DNA of 64,000 nt from an uncultured Butyricicoccus sp. (lineage in GTDB: Bacteria; Bacillota; Clostridia; Oscillospirales; Butyricicoccaceae): assembly GCF_944381005.1 (NCBI RefSeq), contig NZ_CALWJM010000006.1:33850-97849 (forward strand). The letters are read 5' to 3'. A model generated the notes under the pieces. That model ran no database searches. It saw only the letters and a list, made by a program, of their open reading frames with translations, and was not told the origin of the DNA. The position numbers and the translations under genes were made by a program. Below are positions 35,302-43,890 of this stretch, piece by piece; position 1 is the first letter of the stretch; each line of letters starts with the position of its first letter.

Positions 35302-38300
35302 TTATGGTAGATATGCGGACAATCTCAGCAAAAGGGCGGCGGTTTCGGCGCGTGTGATGGAGGCATGAGGCGTGCAAGTGCCTTCGGCATTGCCATATAA
35401 GATGCCAGAAGCATATGCCCAGCGCATAGCGGGCAGCGCCCAGCCCGAAATCTGCGCCCAATCGGTAAACGGAAGCACAACCGGCGCAACCGTGGGCAGA
35501 CCGGCAAAGCGGTGTAACAGTGCTGCACATTCTTCGCGTGTGACCGCATCGTAGGGGCGGAAACTGCCATCGGGTTCGCCGATAGCGACACCAGCAGCGC
35601 GTGCCCAGATAGAAGCGGCGGCATAAGGACTTTGTAACGGGATATCAGTAAACAAAGTGGAGAAGGCTTGAGGTTCCCCTGCCATGCGGTAAAGCGCCAG
35701 TATCAAATCGCCGCGCGATACCGGCAGATTGGGCTGGAACAGGTCGCCGGTTACACAGGTCATCCAGCCGCGGGCGAGAATTTCAGCAACATCGGCGGCA
35801 TACCAATCTGAGGATACAACGTCGGACGGGGTGCCGGAATCGGGCAATCCCATGTCGGGCAAGGTTTGCCAATCGTCAGTTTTATCGATGCGGACAAAAC
35901 GGGCAGTCACGCGAACGCTTTGGTCAGGCATGGTGAAATACAGGTCGGTGTCGTCTGCGTCAAAATCAATTGAACGCCCAGATAAATCCATTACCGTCAG
36001 GGTATCAAGAGTGTATCCAGCATCGGCTTTCATCGTAATATGTACGGTATCACCCGGCACGGGGTCGCCGCTTTCCAGATACAAGCGCCCATGCGCACCG
36101 GCTTGCAGCAAGACGGTAATAGCATCTTCATCAGGCTCTGATGGAGTGCCGCCCGGTTCATCAGGATTATCCGGATTGTCGGGAGGTGTGGTCGAGCCTT
36201 GCAGCGATAGTACAATCGTGCCGCAGTCGGAAAGGGTCACATAACGGTAAACCCCATCTTGTTCGGCGGAAGCGGGAACGGTCGAGCCGTTGACCGTGCA
36301 GGACAGCAATGTACTATCAGCGGTCGGGATGGGCAGGCAGTAAACGCCGTCCCCTTCCAGCGCGGTACCGTCTGCGCGGCGCAGTTCGGTTTCAAAGGTT
36401 AAGGACTGTACTTGCCCGATAGAGTCAAACGACCAGTCGGTTAAGATGGTGCAAAGATAGATGGAATCCGATGGCGCAAGTTGGGTGCCGTCAGAGGAGA
36501 TACCATAAACCGGCGTGAGGGCGGCACGATTTTGGGTAATGGCGGTGCGCAGCGCGTCGGTTCCGGTACCCGCAAGTGCATCGGAAATTTGTATGACTGT
36601 GTTGGTGGCAGATACGCCCACGCCACACCAGTAAACGCGCCACGCCTGCCGCATTTGGGCGGCAAGTGCGGGGTCGGACTGCAAAACCGTGTTGCGCTGT
36701 TCGGCTGTGGTGGTTTGAGACAGGCGGCGGCACAGAGCAAGCAGCGCGGAAGCCTGAGATTGCAGCGAAGTACCTGCTGTGCGCGGGTCAAAACCGCTCA
36801 GTGTTGTGCCGGGCAATTGGGTCACAAGGGTTTGTTCGACCGACCGGATAAAGGATTCCAGCTCGGCGCGTGCGTCGGCATCGGTGCCGGGGGCGTAGGT
36901 GAGTTCGGAAAAATCACTGTCTGCATAATAAGGGGAAGTGGTGGGGGCAGACGGTCGGGGCAATGCACCCCAGTAATTTAGCGATAGGTCACAATCTGCC
37001 ACGCTGTCAACCGCACAGCGCGACAGGTCTAGTTCATGAATGGTTGTGCCGGGCGCACGAATGGCAAGGGAGCCGGAAAAGGCGTATTGATTGCCCTCGA
37101 TGGTCAGCGGGAATTGCAAATCCAGCGCACCCGAAAGCGAAGCGTTGAATGTGATGGTGTCCTCTTCCTGCCAGAGTGTGGCGGCGCGGTCAAGTTGGGT
37201 ACAGGCGTTGCGAAGCTGTCCAGAAGAATCGGACAACACGAGCGGGAATGCAGATAAAGTAGATGGTTCGACATCGGCAAAGCCGATGTCGGAAGGCTGC
37301 CCGCCCAGATGAAAGAAATCTACGCAGTCTGCTTGCACATCAATCGAAGTCTGGTCGGTCAAGGTGATGGTGTTTTCGGTATTTTGGGCGGACAATGTGC
37401 AGGAAACCGCACTGTCAGACCCACTGATAAGCGCACAGTCAGCGACGGTTACGGTGTTTTGCTCTGCGGTGGTGCTGAGCAAAACAAGACCTGTGGTGTT
37501 GGCATTGTCGGTGGATGTGTCGGATAAGATACAATCGGTCAGGTCATAATCTCCGTTTTGTCCGGAAATGCGCAGAGGGTTGCCCGAATAGATAGAACAG
37601 TCGGTTAGTTCGGCGGTGAACGATTGGCTGGAACTGTCGGTACGCAGACCAGCGGTTGGCGTGTTCAGGTTGCAGTCAACCAGAGAAAGCAGAGCCGGGT
37701 CACTGGTCGAGTCTACATCAATGGCAAAACAACTGCGCGCGGATTGGGTTCCGGAGGTAATCGACACGGTAACATCTTGCAGTGTAATTTCGCTTTCTGA
37801 ACAATCACCGGTGACAGCAATGCCTGTTGTGCCGTTCAGCTCGCTTTCAAAAAGACAGTTGGCAATCGAAAGGGTACTGCTGCTGCCGGAAAAAGAAATG
37901 AGAGTGGTTTCGTTGGGAACCAACTTTGCAGACGGACAAAATAGATTGACACGAGACAGCGTGCAGTCTGTGTTATCGCCGCCGAGTTCCAACACAATAT
38001 TGGAGCGAACCGAGCGCTCTGCCGTAATGGTTACATTTTTGGCATAAAAATTTCCCTCCGCACGCAGAGATGCCCCATTGGTTAAGTACAGGGAATGATT
38101 TGCACCATCTAACGTGATATCGGCGGGAAAAGAGAGGGATTGCGCACAAGTGGCATCGGCAATCAGTTCAAGTGTGTCATAAGGTTGGGCGTGTTCCAGC
38201 GCTTCGGAAAGCGAACTGTAAGTCGTTTGTCCAATTTGCGCCACATCTTCGACAGCATGAGCCGACAACGGACATAGCAATAGAACGGCGATAAATGCAA

Positions 38301-38322
38301 AGAAAAAATGCAGGTATTTCAT
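35302..38322 (-). CDS. Large secreted surface protein with SLH domains
   Basis: 1006 aa. A Sec signal peptide (FFFAFIAVLLLCPLSAHA, cut near residue 24) is followed by about 400 residues rich in Ser, Thr, Asp and Asn with repeated short strands (for example CTLSRVNLF, ESEITLQDVTVSI, YDLTDCILSD), as in right-handed beta-helix proteins. A middle region with a Pro/Asp spacer (PPDNPDNPDEPGG, about residue 715) and a small beta domain (VLLQAGAHGRLY) comes next. The last 170 residues hold three SLH repeats, including FTDIPLQSPYAAASIWARA, PDGSFRPYDAVTREECAAL and ITRAETAALL, which anchor proteins to the cell wall. The ligand or role is unknown. Confidence 0.82.
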   Translation of the reverse strand: MKYLHFFFAFIAVLLLCPLSAHAVEDVAQIGQTTYSSLSEALEHAQPYDTLELIADATCAQSLSFPADITLDGANHSLYLTNGASLRAEGNFYAKNVTITAERSVRSNIVLELGGDNTDCTLSRVNLFCPSAKLVPNETTLISFSGSSSTLSIANCLFESELNGTTGIAVTGDCSESEITLQDVTVSITSGTQSARSCFAIDVDSTSDPALLSLVDCNLNTPTAGLRTDSSSQSFTAELTDCSIYSGNPLRISGQNGDYDLTDCILSDTSTDNANTTGLVLLSTTAEQNTVTVADCALISGSDSAVSCTLSAQNTENTITLTDQTSIDVQADCVDFFHLGGQPSDIGFADVEPSTLSAFPLVLSDSSGQLRNACTQLDRAATLWQEEDTITFNASLSGALDLQFPLTIEGNQYAFSGSLAIRAPGTTIHELDLSRCAVDSVADCDLSLNYWGALPRPSAPTTSPYYADSDFSELTYAPGTDADARAELESFIRSVEQTLVTQLPGTTLSGFDPRTAGTSLQSQASALLALCRRLSQTTTAEQRNTVLQSDPALAAQMRQAWRVYWCGVGVSATNTVIQISDALAGTGTDALRTAITQNRAALTPVYGISSDGTQLAPSDSIYLCTILTDWSFDSIGQVQSLTFETELRRADGTALEGDGVYCLPIPTADSTLLSCTVNGSTVPASAEQDGVYRYVTLSDCGTIVLSLQGSTTPPDNPDNPDEPGGTPSEPDEDAITVLLQAGAHGRLYLESGDPVPGDTVHITMKADAGYTLDTLTVMDLSGRSIDFDADDTDLYFTMPDQSVRVTARFVRIDKTDDWQTLPDMGLPDSGTPSDVVSSDWYAADVAEILARGWMTCVTGDLFQPNLPVSRGDLILALYRMAGEPQAFSTLFTDIPLQSPYAAASIWARAAGVAIGEPDGSFRPYDAVTREECAALLHRFAGLPTVAPVVLPFTDWAQISGWALPAMRWAYASGILYGNAEGTCTPHASITRAETAALLLRLSAYLP

Positions 38323-38720
38323 CGGGAAAGCCGCCCTTTCGTATGAGCAAAAAATGGAATAAAATCAAAATATATAAATAATTATGAAAAAATAAATTGT
38401 CTAAAGTCAATGGATATTGTGCTGGCAAACGCATGTACGTTAGAGGTATCTGTAACCAGTACAATGAAAATTTTGTCGAAAAATGTCGAATGAATGAAAA
38501 ATAGACAACACCAGACTATCAAAAAATAAATACAATTTTTTTTGAGGAAGACGGCAATAAAGTACAAAGAACAGATGTTTATTATCAAATTTGCATAATC
38601 AGAAAAGAGTAAATTGTGAAAATTGTTGGTTTTTATGATATGACCAAATAAGACTTTACAGCAAAATGAAAAATCGTTATACTAATAAAGAGATAATGAG
38701 AGGGAGGATAAAATAACAAT
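38323..38720. other. AT-rich intergenic region between divergent genes
   Basis: 398 bp without a gene and clearly richer in A+T than its surroundings. It holds the promoter of the plus-strand gene (next entry) and presumably the minus-strand promoter of the SLH gene, for which several weak candidates exist and none is convincing. Confidence 0.6.
38655..38683 (+). promoter_or_regulatory. Predicted promoter for the double-cubane-cluster operon
   Basis: TTTACA (38655-38660), a 17-bp spacer and TATACT (38678-38683), 37 bp before the start codon. Confidence 0.6.
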
Positions 38721-39872
38721 ATGATTTCTTTGCCCAATAATTTTGAAACCTATCCAGAAGCGCGAAAAGCTGGATTTTTACGCATGAAGGCACTGAAAGA
38801 CCAAGGACAGCGTGTGGTAGGCGTGTTCTGTTCTTTTGTGCCAACCGAACTCATTTATGCAGCCGGTGCGATTCCGATTGGTCTGTGTGCGTTTACTGAA
38901 GAACCGATTCCGGCCGCAGAAGCTCATTTGCCGCGCAATTTATGCCCGCTGATTAAAGCAAGTTATGGGTTTGCGCTGACCGATACCTGTCCCTATTTTT
39001 ATTTCTCTGATTTCATTATTGGTGAGACGACTTGCGATGGAAAACGCAAAATGTTTGAACTGCTTGACGAAATCAAGCATACTTATGTCATGCAATTGCC
39101 GCCCAGCCGCATCGGTTCTCATGCGCTGGAAAGCTGGAAAGGCGAGATGGTGCGGCTGAAAGAGGAGTTAGAGCGGTTTTATAACATTACAATTACCGAC
39201 GAAGATATCCGAAAAGCCATTCGCGCCAAAAATCGGGAACGCGATGTGATGCTGCGTTTTATGGAATTGGGCAAACTCAATCCGGCAGCGCTGTCGGGAT
39301 ATGAGATTGGCACAAGATTGGATTCGGCGGCGTTCTCGTTTGATTTGGAAGCGCGCTGTCAGGAAGTCGAGGCGCGCACAGCCGAGGTGCTCAAAGATTG
39401 GGAGCAGACCAAGAAGGGCACGACTTCGCGCCGCCCGCGTCTGCTTGTGACCGGATGCCCCAACACCGGCGTGCGGGATAAGATTATCAAGGCGGTTGAG
39501 GAAATGGGCGCAGATGTCGTGTGCTTTGATGCGTGCAACGGACTGCGCGACAAACTGCGCAAGGTGGACGAAAACAAGCCGGTACTGGACGCACTGGCCG
39601 AAAAGTATCTGGATATCACCTGTTCGGTTATGAGTCCTAACCCGCAGCGATTGACCGATATGGGCGACATGATAGACCAGTATGCGGTCGATGGCGTGAT
39701 TGAAATTATCTTGCAGGCGTGCCATACTTATAATATAGAAGCGTATGAAGTTAAGCGCTATGTGACCGAGCAAAAGGGCAAGGCATATCTGGGCATTGAA
39801 ACCGACTATTCGCAGGCCGATAAAGGACAGATTGCCACCCGTTTGGGCGCTTTCTTGGAGATGTTGGGCTGA
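38721..39872 (+). CDS. Double-cubane-cluster protein (HgdB/YjiM family)
   Basis: 383 aa, the same length as E. coli YjiM as I recall it. It belongs to the 2-hydroxyacyl-CoA dehydratase beta-subunit family. Cysteines likely to hold the cluster are in RNLCPLIK, TDTCPYF, GETTCDGK and SVMSP-adjacent segments. There is only one dehydratase-type subunit here, with no second subunit or CoA-transferase, so a classical hydroxyacyl-CoA dehydratase is unlikely. Such stand-alone proteins carry a double-cubane [8Fe-9S] cluster and perform difficult low-potential reductions. Substrate unknown. Confidence 0.82.
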   Translation: MISLPNNFETYPEARKAGFLRMKALKDQGQRVVGVFCSFVPTELIYAAGAIPIGLCAFTEEPIPAAEAHLPRNLCPLIKASYGFALTDTCPYFYFSDFIIGETTCDGKRKMFELLDEIKHTYVMQLPPSRIGSHALESWKGEMVRLKEELERFYNITITDEDIRKAIRAKNRERDVMLRFMELGKLNPAALSGYEIGTRLDSAAFSFDLEARCQEVEARTAEVLKDWEQTKKGTTSRRPRLLVTGCPNTGVRDKIIKAVEEMGADVVCFDACNGLRDKLRKVDENKPVLDALAEKYLDITCSVMSPNPQRLTDMGDMIDQYAVDGVIEIILQACHTYNIEAYEVKRYVTEQKGKAYLGIETDYSQADKGQIATRLGAFLEMLG

Positions 39873-40645
39873 TGGATTACATTGGCATCGACATTGGTTC
39901 GACGGCGGCAAAAGTGCTGGTGCGCGGCACCCATGCACAGCAATTTGTGTTGCCGACCGGCTGGAGCAGCCGCGAAACTGCCCGGCAGATTGCACAGCGA
40001 TTGCAAAACAGCGGTGTTCGGCTGGAAAATGGGCAGTCGTGTACGGTTGCGACCGGATACGGCAGGGAAAACGTGGATTTTGCAGATAAAAAAGTCACCG
40101 AAATCACCTGTCATGCACAGGGAAGTGCGCGCGATTGCGGCGGCACCTGCACGGTCATCGACATTGGCGGACAAGATACCAAGGTCATCCGCGTTGAACA
40201 GGGAACGGTGTCCGATTTCCTGATGAACGACAAGTGCGCGGCGGGCACGGGAAAATTTGTGGAAATCATGGCAAATCGTTTGTGCGTGGAGTTAGAAGAA
40301 CTGTTTTCGCTTGCCGAGCAGGGCAAGCCGCTGCCCATCAGCGCCCTGTGTACGGTGTTTGCCGAATCCGAAGTCATCAGCTATATTGGAGAGGGCAAGC
40401 CGCGCGCCGATATTGCAGCCGGTGTGGTCGATTCGGTGGCGGCAAAAGTGGCAACGTTGTGTTCACGGCAAGCTTTATTGCCGCAAATCGTGTTGACCGG
40501 TGGCCTGTGTCACAGCGACTATTTCGCCGCACGATTGGCGCACAAGGTCGGGCGACCGGTGCAGCCGCTTGAAAACGGGCAGTTTGCCGGTGCGTATGGT
40601 GCCGCACTGCTGGCGGAAAAAATGGCCGCCTCAAACAAATCATAG
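39872..40645 (+). CDS. BadF/HgdC-type ATP-dependent activator of the double-cubane protein
   Basis: 257 aa in the ASKHA fold. Phosphate-binding loops are DIGSTAAK (N terminus) and DIGGQDTKVI; the [4Fe-4S] cysteines fit NDKCAAGTGKF and SALCTVFAESEV. A homodimer should hold one cluster and pump electrons into its partner using ATP (an archerase). Its start codon overlaps the stop of the partner gene by one base (TGATG). Length matches E. coli YjiL. Confidence 0.88.
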   Translation: MDYIGIDIGSTAAKVLVRGTHAQQFVLPTGWSSRETARQIAQRLQNSGVRLENGQSCTVATGYGRENVDFADKKVTEITCHAQGSARDCGGTCTVIDIGGQDTKVIRVEQGTVSDFLMNDKCAAGTGKFVEIMANRLCVELEELFSLAEQGKPLPISALCTVFAESEVISYIGEGKPRADIAAGVVDSVAAKVATLCSRQALLPQIVLTGGLCHSDYFAARLAHKVGRPVQPLENGQFAGAYGAALLAEKMAASNKS

Positions 40646-40670
40646 ACAACCTATCTTTATTACCCCCTAA

Positions 40671-40714
40671 AAAAGCGAACCCAGATTGTGTTTATCAATC
40701 CGGGTTTGCTTTTT
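40671..40714 (+). terminator. Terminator after the activator gene
   Basis: AAAGCGAACCCAGATTG pairs with CAATCCGGGTTTGCTTT with two mismatches, followed by TTTT. Confidence 0.75.
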
Positions 40715-40769
40715 ATTTGGTGGTAAAAAGTAAAATTAGAACAATTTGACAAAAAATTTGCAATTCTAC

Positions 40770-40798
40770 TTGACCAAATCACTTTTAACTGCTAAAAT
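40770..40798 (+). promoter_or_regulatory. Predicted promoter of the TrpXYZ-like ABC operon
   Basis: TTGACC (40770-40775), exactly 17 bp, TAAAAT (40793-40798). Start is expected near 40805. No T-box or other leader lies between it and the gene. Confidence 0.65.
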
Positions 40799-40864
40799 GA
40801 CAAAGTACACAGCGCGTTTTGATGCCTGTGTGTTTTGAAAATTCTGAAAAAGGGGTTTTTAGAA

Positions 40865-41866
40865 ATGCAAAAAAGAAGATTGTTCGCCGCCTTGCTCGCA
40901 GGTGTGACGGCGCTTACCCTGACTGCCTGCGGTAGTTCGGGTGGAGGTGCAGACAATGCAACAGCAGATGGCGACAGCTTTACCGTCGGTATCTGCCAGC
41001 TTGCACCCCATCCAGCACTGGACGCTGCATCGCAGGGCTTCCGCGATAAACTGACCGAACTGATGGAAGCCGACGGCAAATCGGTTTCGTTTGAAGATGA
41101 AAACGCAAACGGCGACCAGCCAACCTGCAACACCATCATCAATCAGTTCGTTTCGTCCAATGTCGATTTGATTCTGGCAAATGCAACCGCACCGTTGCAG
41201 GCGGCCGCATCGGCAACCAGTGACATCCCGATTTTGGGCACGTCGATTTCCGATTACGGCACCGCACTGGATGATACCGCAATGAGCGAGACGACCGGCC
41301 GCAATATTTCGGGCACGTCTGACCTTGCCCCGCTCGACCAGCAGGCCGCAATGTTGCAGGAGTGGTTCCCGGATGCCAAAAACGTGGGCTTGCTGTACTG
41401 CTCTAGTGAGGCAAACTCCCAGTATCAGATTGGGGTCATCAAGCCCGAACTGGAAGCGCTGGGTTATACCTGCACCGAGTACACCTTCTCGGACTCCAAT
41501 GACCTGTCCACCGTTGTGACCAAGGCAGCGCAGGAAAGCGAAGTCATTTATGTTCCCACCGATAACGTGGTAGCCGATAATACTGGTATTATTGCAAATG
41601 CCGTCATTCCGGCTAAGGTTCCGGTTATCGCGGGCGAAGAAGGTATCTGTTCGGGCTGCGGCGTGGCAACACTGTCCATCAGCTACTATGAGCTGGGCGA
41701 GACCACCGCGCAGATGGCCTATGATATTCTGGTCAATGGCACCGATATCACCACCATGCCCATCCAGAGCGCACCCAATGTCACCAAAAAGTACAATGCC
41801 GACATGTGCGAGCAGTTCGGCTTGACCCCGCCCGATGGCTATGAAGCCATTGAAGCGGCAGAATAA
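40865..41866 (+). CDS. ABC transporter substrate-binding lipoprotein (TrpX-like)
   Basis: 333 aa from ATG 40865. The signal peptide ends in the lipobox LTAC (TLTACGSS). It belongs to the ABC_sub_bind (PF04392-like) group: VGICQLAPHPALDAASQGF, DLILANATAPLQAA, VPVIAGEEG. The family includes TrpX and related amino-acid or purine-like importers. The substrate is not certain; tryptophan is only a family precedent. First gene of a three-gene importer. Confidence 0.85.
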   Translation: MQKRRLFAALLAGVTALTLTACGSSGGGADNATADGDSFTVGICQLAPHPALDAASQGFRDKLTELMEADGKSVSFEDENANGDQPTCNTIINQFVSSNVDLILANATAPLQAAASATSDIPILGTSISDYGTALDDTAMSETTGRNISGTSDLAPLDQQAAMLQEWFPDAKNVGLLYCSSEANSQYQIGVIKPELEALGYTCTEYTFSDSNDLSTVVTKAAQESEVIYVPTDNVVADNTGIIANAVIPAKVPVIAGEEGICSGCGVATLSISYYELGETTAQMAYDILVNGTDITTMPIQSAPNVTKKYNADMCEQFGLTPPDGYEAIEAAE

Positions 41867-41884
41867 ACAATCAAAATGGATATA

Positions 41885-41917
41885 AACAGCGGAAGCCTTC
41901 GGGCTTTCCGCTGTTTT
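41885..41917 (+). terminator. Partial terminator inside the ABC operon
   Basis: AACAGCGGAAGCC-TTCG-GGCTTTCCGCTGTT (one bulge) then TT. It lies between the binding-protein and permease genes and probably raises the ratio of binding protein to channel. Confidence 0.7.
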
Positions 41918-41973
41918 GCATCTGATTTTCCTTGTGTGGGGAACGGATGAAGGACTATCAAGGAGGAACTTTC

Positions 41974-42882
41974 ATGCAAATCAATGACTTGCTGAATGCC
42001 CTGCCCGGCGCGGTCGGACAGGGGTTAATTTGGGGTGTCATGGCAATCGGCGTATTCATTACATTTAAGGTACTGGACATTGCCGACCTGACCGTGGATG
42101 GCTCGATTGCGACCGGCGGTGCAACCTGTATCATGCTGCTGCGCGCGGGAATGCCGGTTTGGGCGGCTATGCTGGGCGCCCTGATTGCCGGTTTGGCTGC
42201 TGGTTTGATTACCGGTCTGTTACATACCTTTATGGGTATCCCGGCTTTGCTTGCCGGTATCTTGACCCAATTCGCGCTTTGGTCGGTTAACCTGCGCATT
42301 TTGGGCGGCTCTAACCAGTCCATCAGCGTGGATAAATTCCCGCTTTTGGTGTCCAGCCGTTATATTATGCAGGCAATCGGTGTAGTTGCGGTGTTCGTCG
42401 TCGCCATCATTGCGATTTTATACTGGTTTTTCGGTACGGCGCTGGGCTGCGGTATCCGTGCCACCGGCGCAAACCCGGATATGAGCCGTGCACAGGGCAT
42501 CAATGTCGATGCCAATAAAATCATTGGCTTGATGTTGTCGAACGGTCTGGTTGCCCTGTCGGGCGGTCTGCTCAGCCAGTATCAGGGCTTTGCAGATGTC
42601 AAAATGGGTATCGGCTCGATTGTCATTGGACTTGCCGCAGTCATCATCGGTGAAGTCGTGTTCAGCCGCATTTTCCGCAACTTTGCCCTGCGTCTGCTGT
42701 CGGTCGTGCTGGGCGCTATCATTTACTATGTTGTATTGCAGCTTATCTTCTGGTTCGGTATCGACTCCGATTACCTCAAGCTGCTGACCGCTATCATTGT
42801 AGCCATTTTCCTTGCGATTCCGTACTGGAAGGGAAAATACTGGAACAAGCCGGCCAGAAAGGGGAATACCAAAAATGCTTGA
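41974..42882 (+). CDS. ABC transporter permease (TrpY-like)
   Basis: 302 aa from ATG 41974 behind AGGAGG. About nine hydrophobic segments of the branched-chain/ribose-type permease family: VLDIADLTVDGSIATGG and GCGIRATGANPDMSRAQGIN are typical. It forms the membrane channel for the upstream binding protein. Its end overlaps the ATPase gene by 8 bp. Confidence 0.88.
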   Translation: MQINDLLNALPGAVGQGLIWGVMAIGVFITFKVLDIADLTVDGSIATGGATCIMLLRAGMPVWAAMLGALIAGLAAGLITGLLHTFMGIPALLAGILTQFALWSVNLRILGGSNQSISVDKFPLLVSSRYIMQAIGVVAVFVVAIIAILYWFFGTALGCGIRATGANPDMSRAQGINVDANKIIGLMLSNGLVALSGGLLSQYQGFADVKMGIGSIVIGLAAVIIGEVVFSRIFRNFALRLLSVVLGAIIYYVVLQLIFWFGIDSDYLKLLTAIIVAIFLAIPYWKGKYWNKPARKGNTKNA

Positions 42883-43654
42883 ACTCAAACAGGTCTATAA
42901 GACCTTTCATGCGGGTACGGTTAACGAAAAGCGCGCCATTGATGGATTGGATTTGACGCTGGAGGACGGCGATTTTGTGACCGTTATCGGCGGCAATGGC
43001 GCGGGCAAATCGACCACATTGAATCTGATTGCCGGTGTATTTCCGGTTGACGAAGGCACGATTAAACTAAATGGCATTGACCTGACCAATCTGCCCGAAC
43101 ACAAACGCGCAAAATTTTTAGGACGTGTCTTTCAAGACCCCATGCGCGGTACAGCCGCCACAATGGGCATTGAAGAAAACCTGGCGTTAGCCTATCGACG
43201 CGGCAAGCCGCGCGGGCTTGGGCACGGTATTACAAATGAGGAGCGCAAACTGTATCGTGAAAAGCTGGCAACGCTCGGTCTGGGACTGGAAAATCGCATG
43301 ACCAGCAAGGTTGGTCTGTTGTCGGGTGGTCAGCGGCAGGCGTTGACCCTGCTCATGGCGACGCTGCAAAAACCGGACTTGCTGCTGCTTGACGAACACA
43401 CGGCAGCACTTGACCCCAAAACAGCCGACAAGGTGTTGCAGCTCACCGAGGAGATTGTAGCGCGTGACCACTTGACCACGCTCATGGTCACTCATAACAT
43501 GAAACACGCCATTCGCTACGGTAACCGCCTGATTATGATGGATGCCGGACGGGTCGTGGTCGATATCCGCGGAGAGGAAAAGAAAAATCTATCAGTACGC
43601 GATTTGTTGGAAAAGTTCAATATTGAAAACGACCGTATGTTACTGTCGGAATGA
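42875..43654 (+). CDS. ABC transporter ATPase (TrpZ-like)
   Basis: 259 aa from ATG 42875. Walker A GGNGAGKST, signature LLSGGQRQALTLLM and Walker B LLLLDEHTAALDPK. The DEHTAALD form instead of DEPTSALD is usual in this subfamily. It energises the TrpY-like permease, and translation is coupled by the 8-bp overlap. Confidence 0.9.
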   Translation: MLELKQVYKTFHAGTVNEKRAIDGLDLTLEDGDFVTVIGGNGAGKSTTLNLIAGVFPVDEGTIKLNGIDLTNLPEHKRAKFLGRVFQDPMRGTAATMGIEENLALAYRRGKPRGLGHGITNEERKLYREKLATLGLGLENRMTSKVGLLSGGQRQALTLLMATLQKPDLLLLDEHTAALDPKTADKVLQLTEEIVARDHLTTLMVTHNMKHAIRYGNRLIMMDAGRVVVDIRGEEKKNLSVRDLLEKFNIENDRMLLSE

Positions 43655-43669
43655 TGCAGACCAGACAAG

Positions 43670-43708
43670 AGCCGCGGCAAGTCTAAGACTTGCCGCGGCT
43701 TAAATTTT
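43670..43708 (+). terminator. Terminator after the ABC operon
   Basis: AGCCGCGGCAAGTC-TAA-GACTTGCCGCGGCT, a perfect 14-bp stem, then TAAATTTT. Confidence 0.8.
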
Positions 43709-43799
43709 GCTGTGCCCGAAGAAAAAAGTGCGTGAAAATTCACACAAAAAGTGAAAATTTAGCAAATAGCAGCCGCCTGCCCAGAGTGCGCAAAACCCA

Positions 43800-43857
43800 T
43801 TGAAAGCCGAAGAAAAAGCTGGTATTCTATGCTCAACAAAACAAGTTGGCCAACTTG
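43800..43857 (+). promoter_or_regulatory. Promoter and palindromic operator of the alpha-glucoside PTS operon
   Basis: TTGAAA (43800-43805), 17 bp, TATTCT (43823-43828). Just past the expected start point lies the perfect 16-bp palindrome CAAGTTGGCCAACTTG (43842-43857), a likely repressor site. A smaller palindrome GTGAAAATTCAC is upstream at 43732-43743. One of the RpiR regulators downstream is the natural candidate to bind. Confidence 0.6.
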
Positions 43858-43890
43858 ATGGGAGAAAAAGAAAGGGCGTGAAAGCCAATT

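Noticed and set aside
40646..40864. T-box or other amino-acid riboswitch before the TrpX-like gene
   Set aside because: No T-box sequence (GGTGGNACCGCG-type) or leader structure; a plain promoter starts about 60 nt before the gene.
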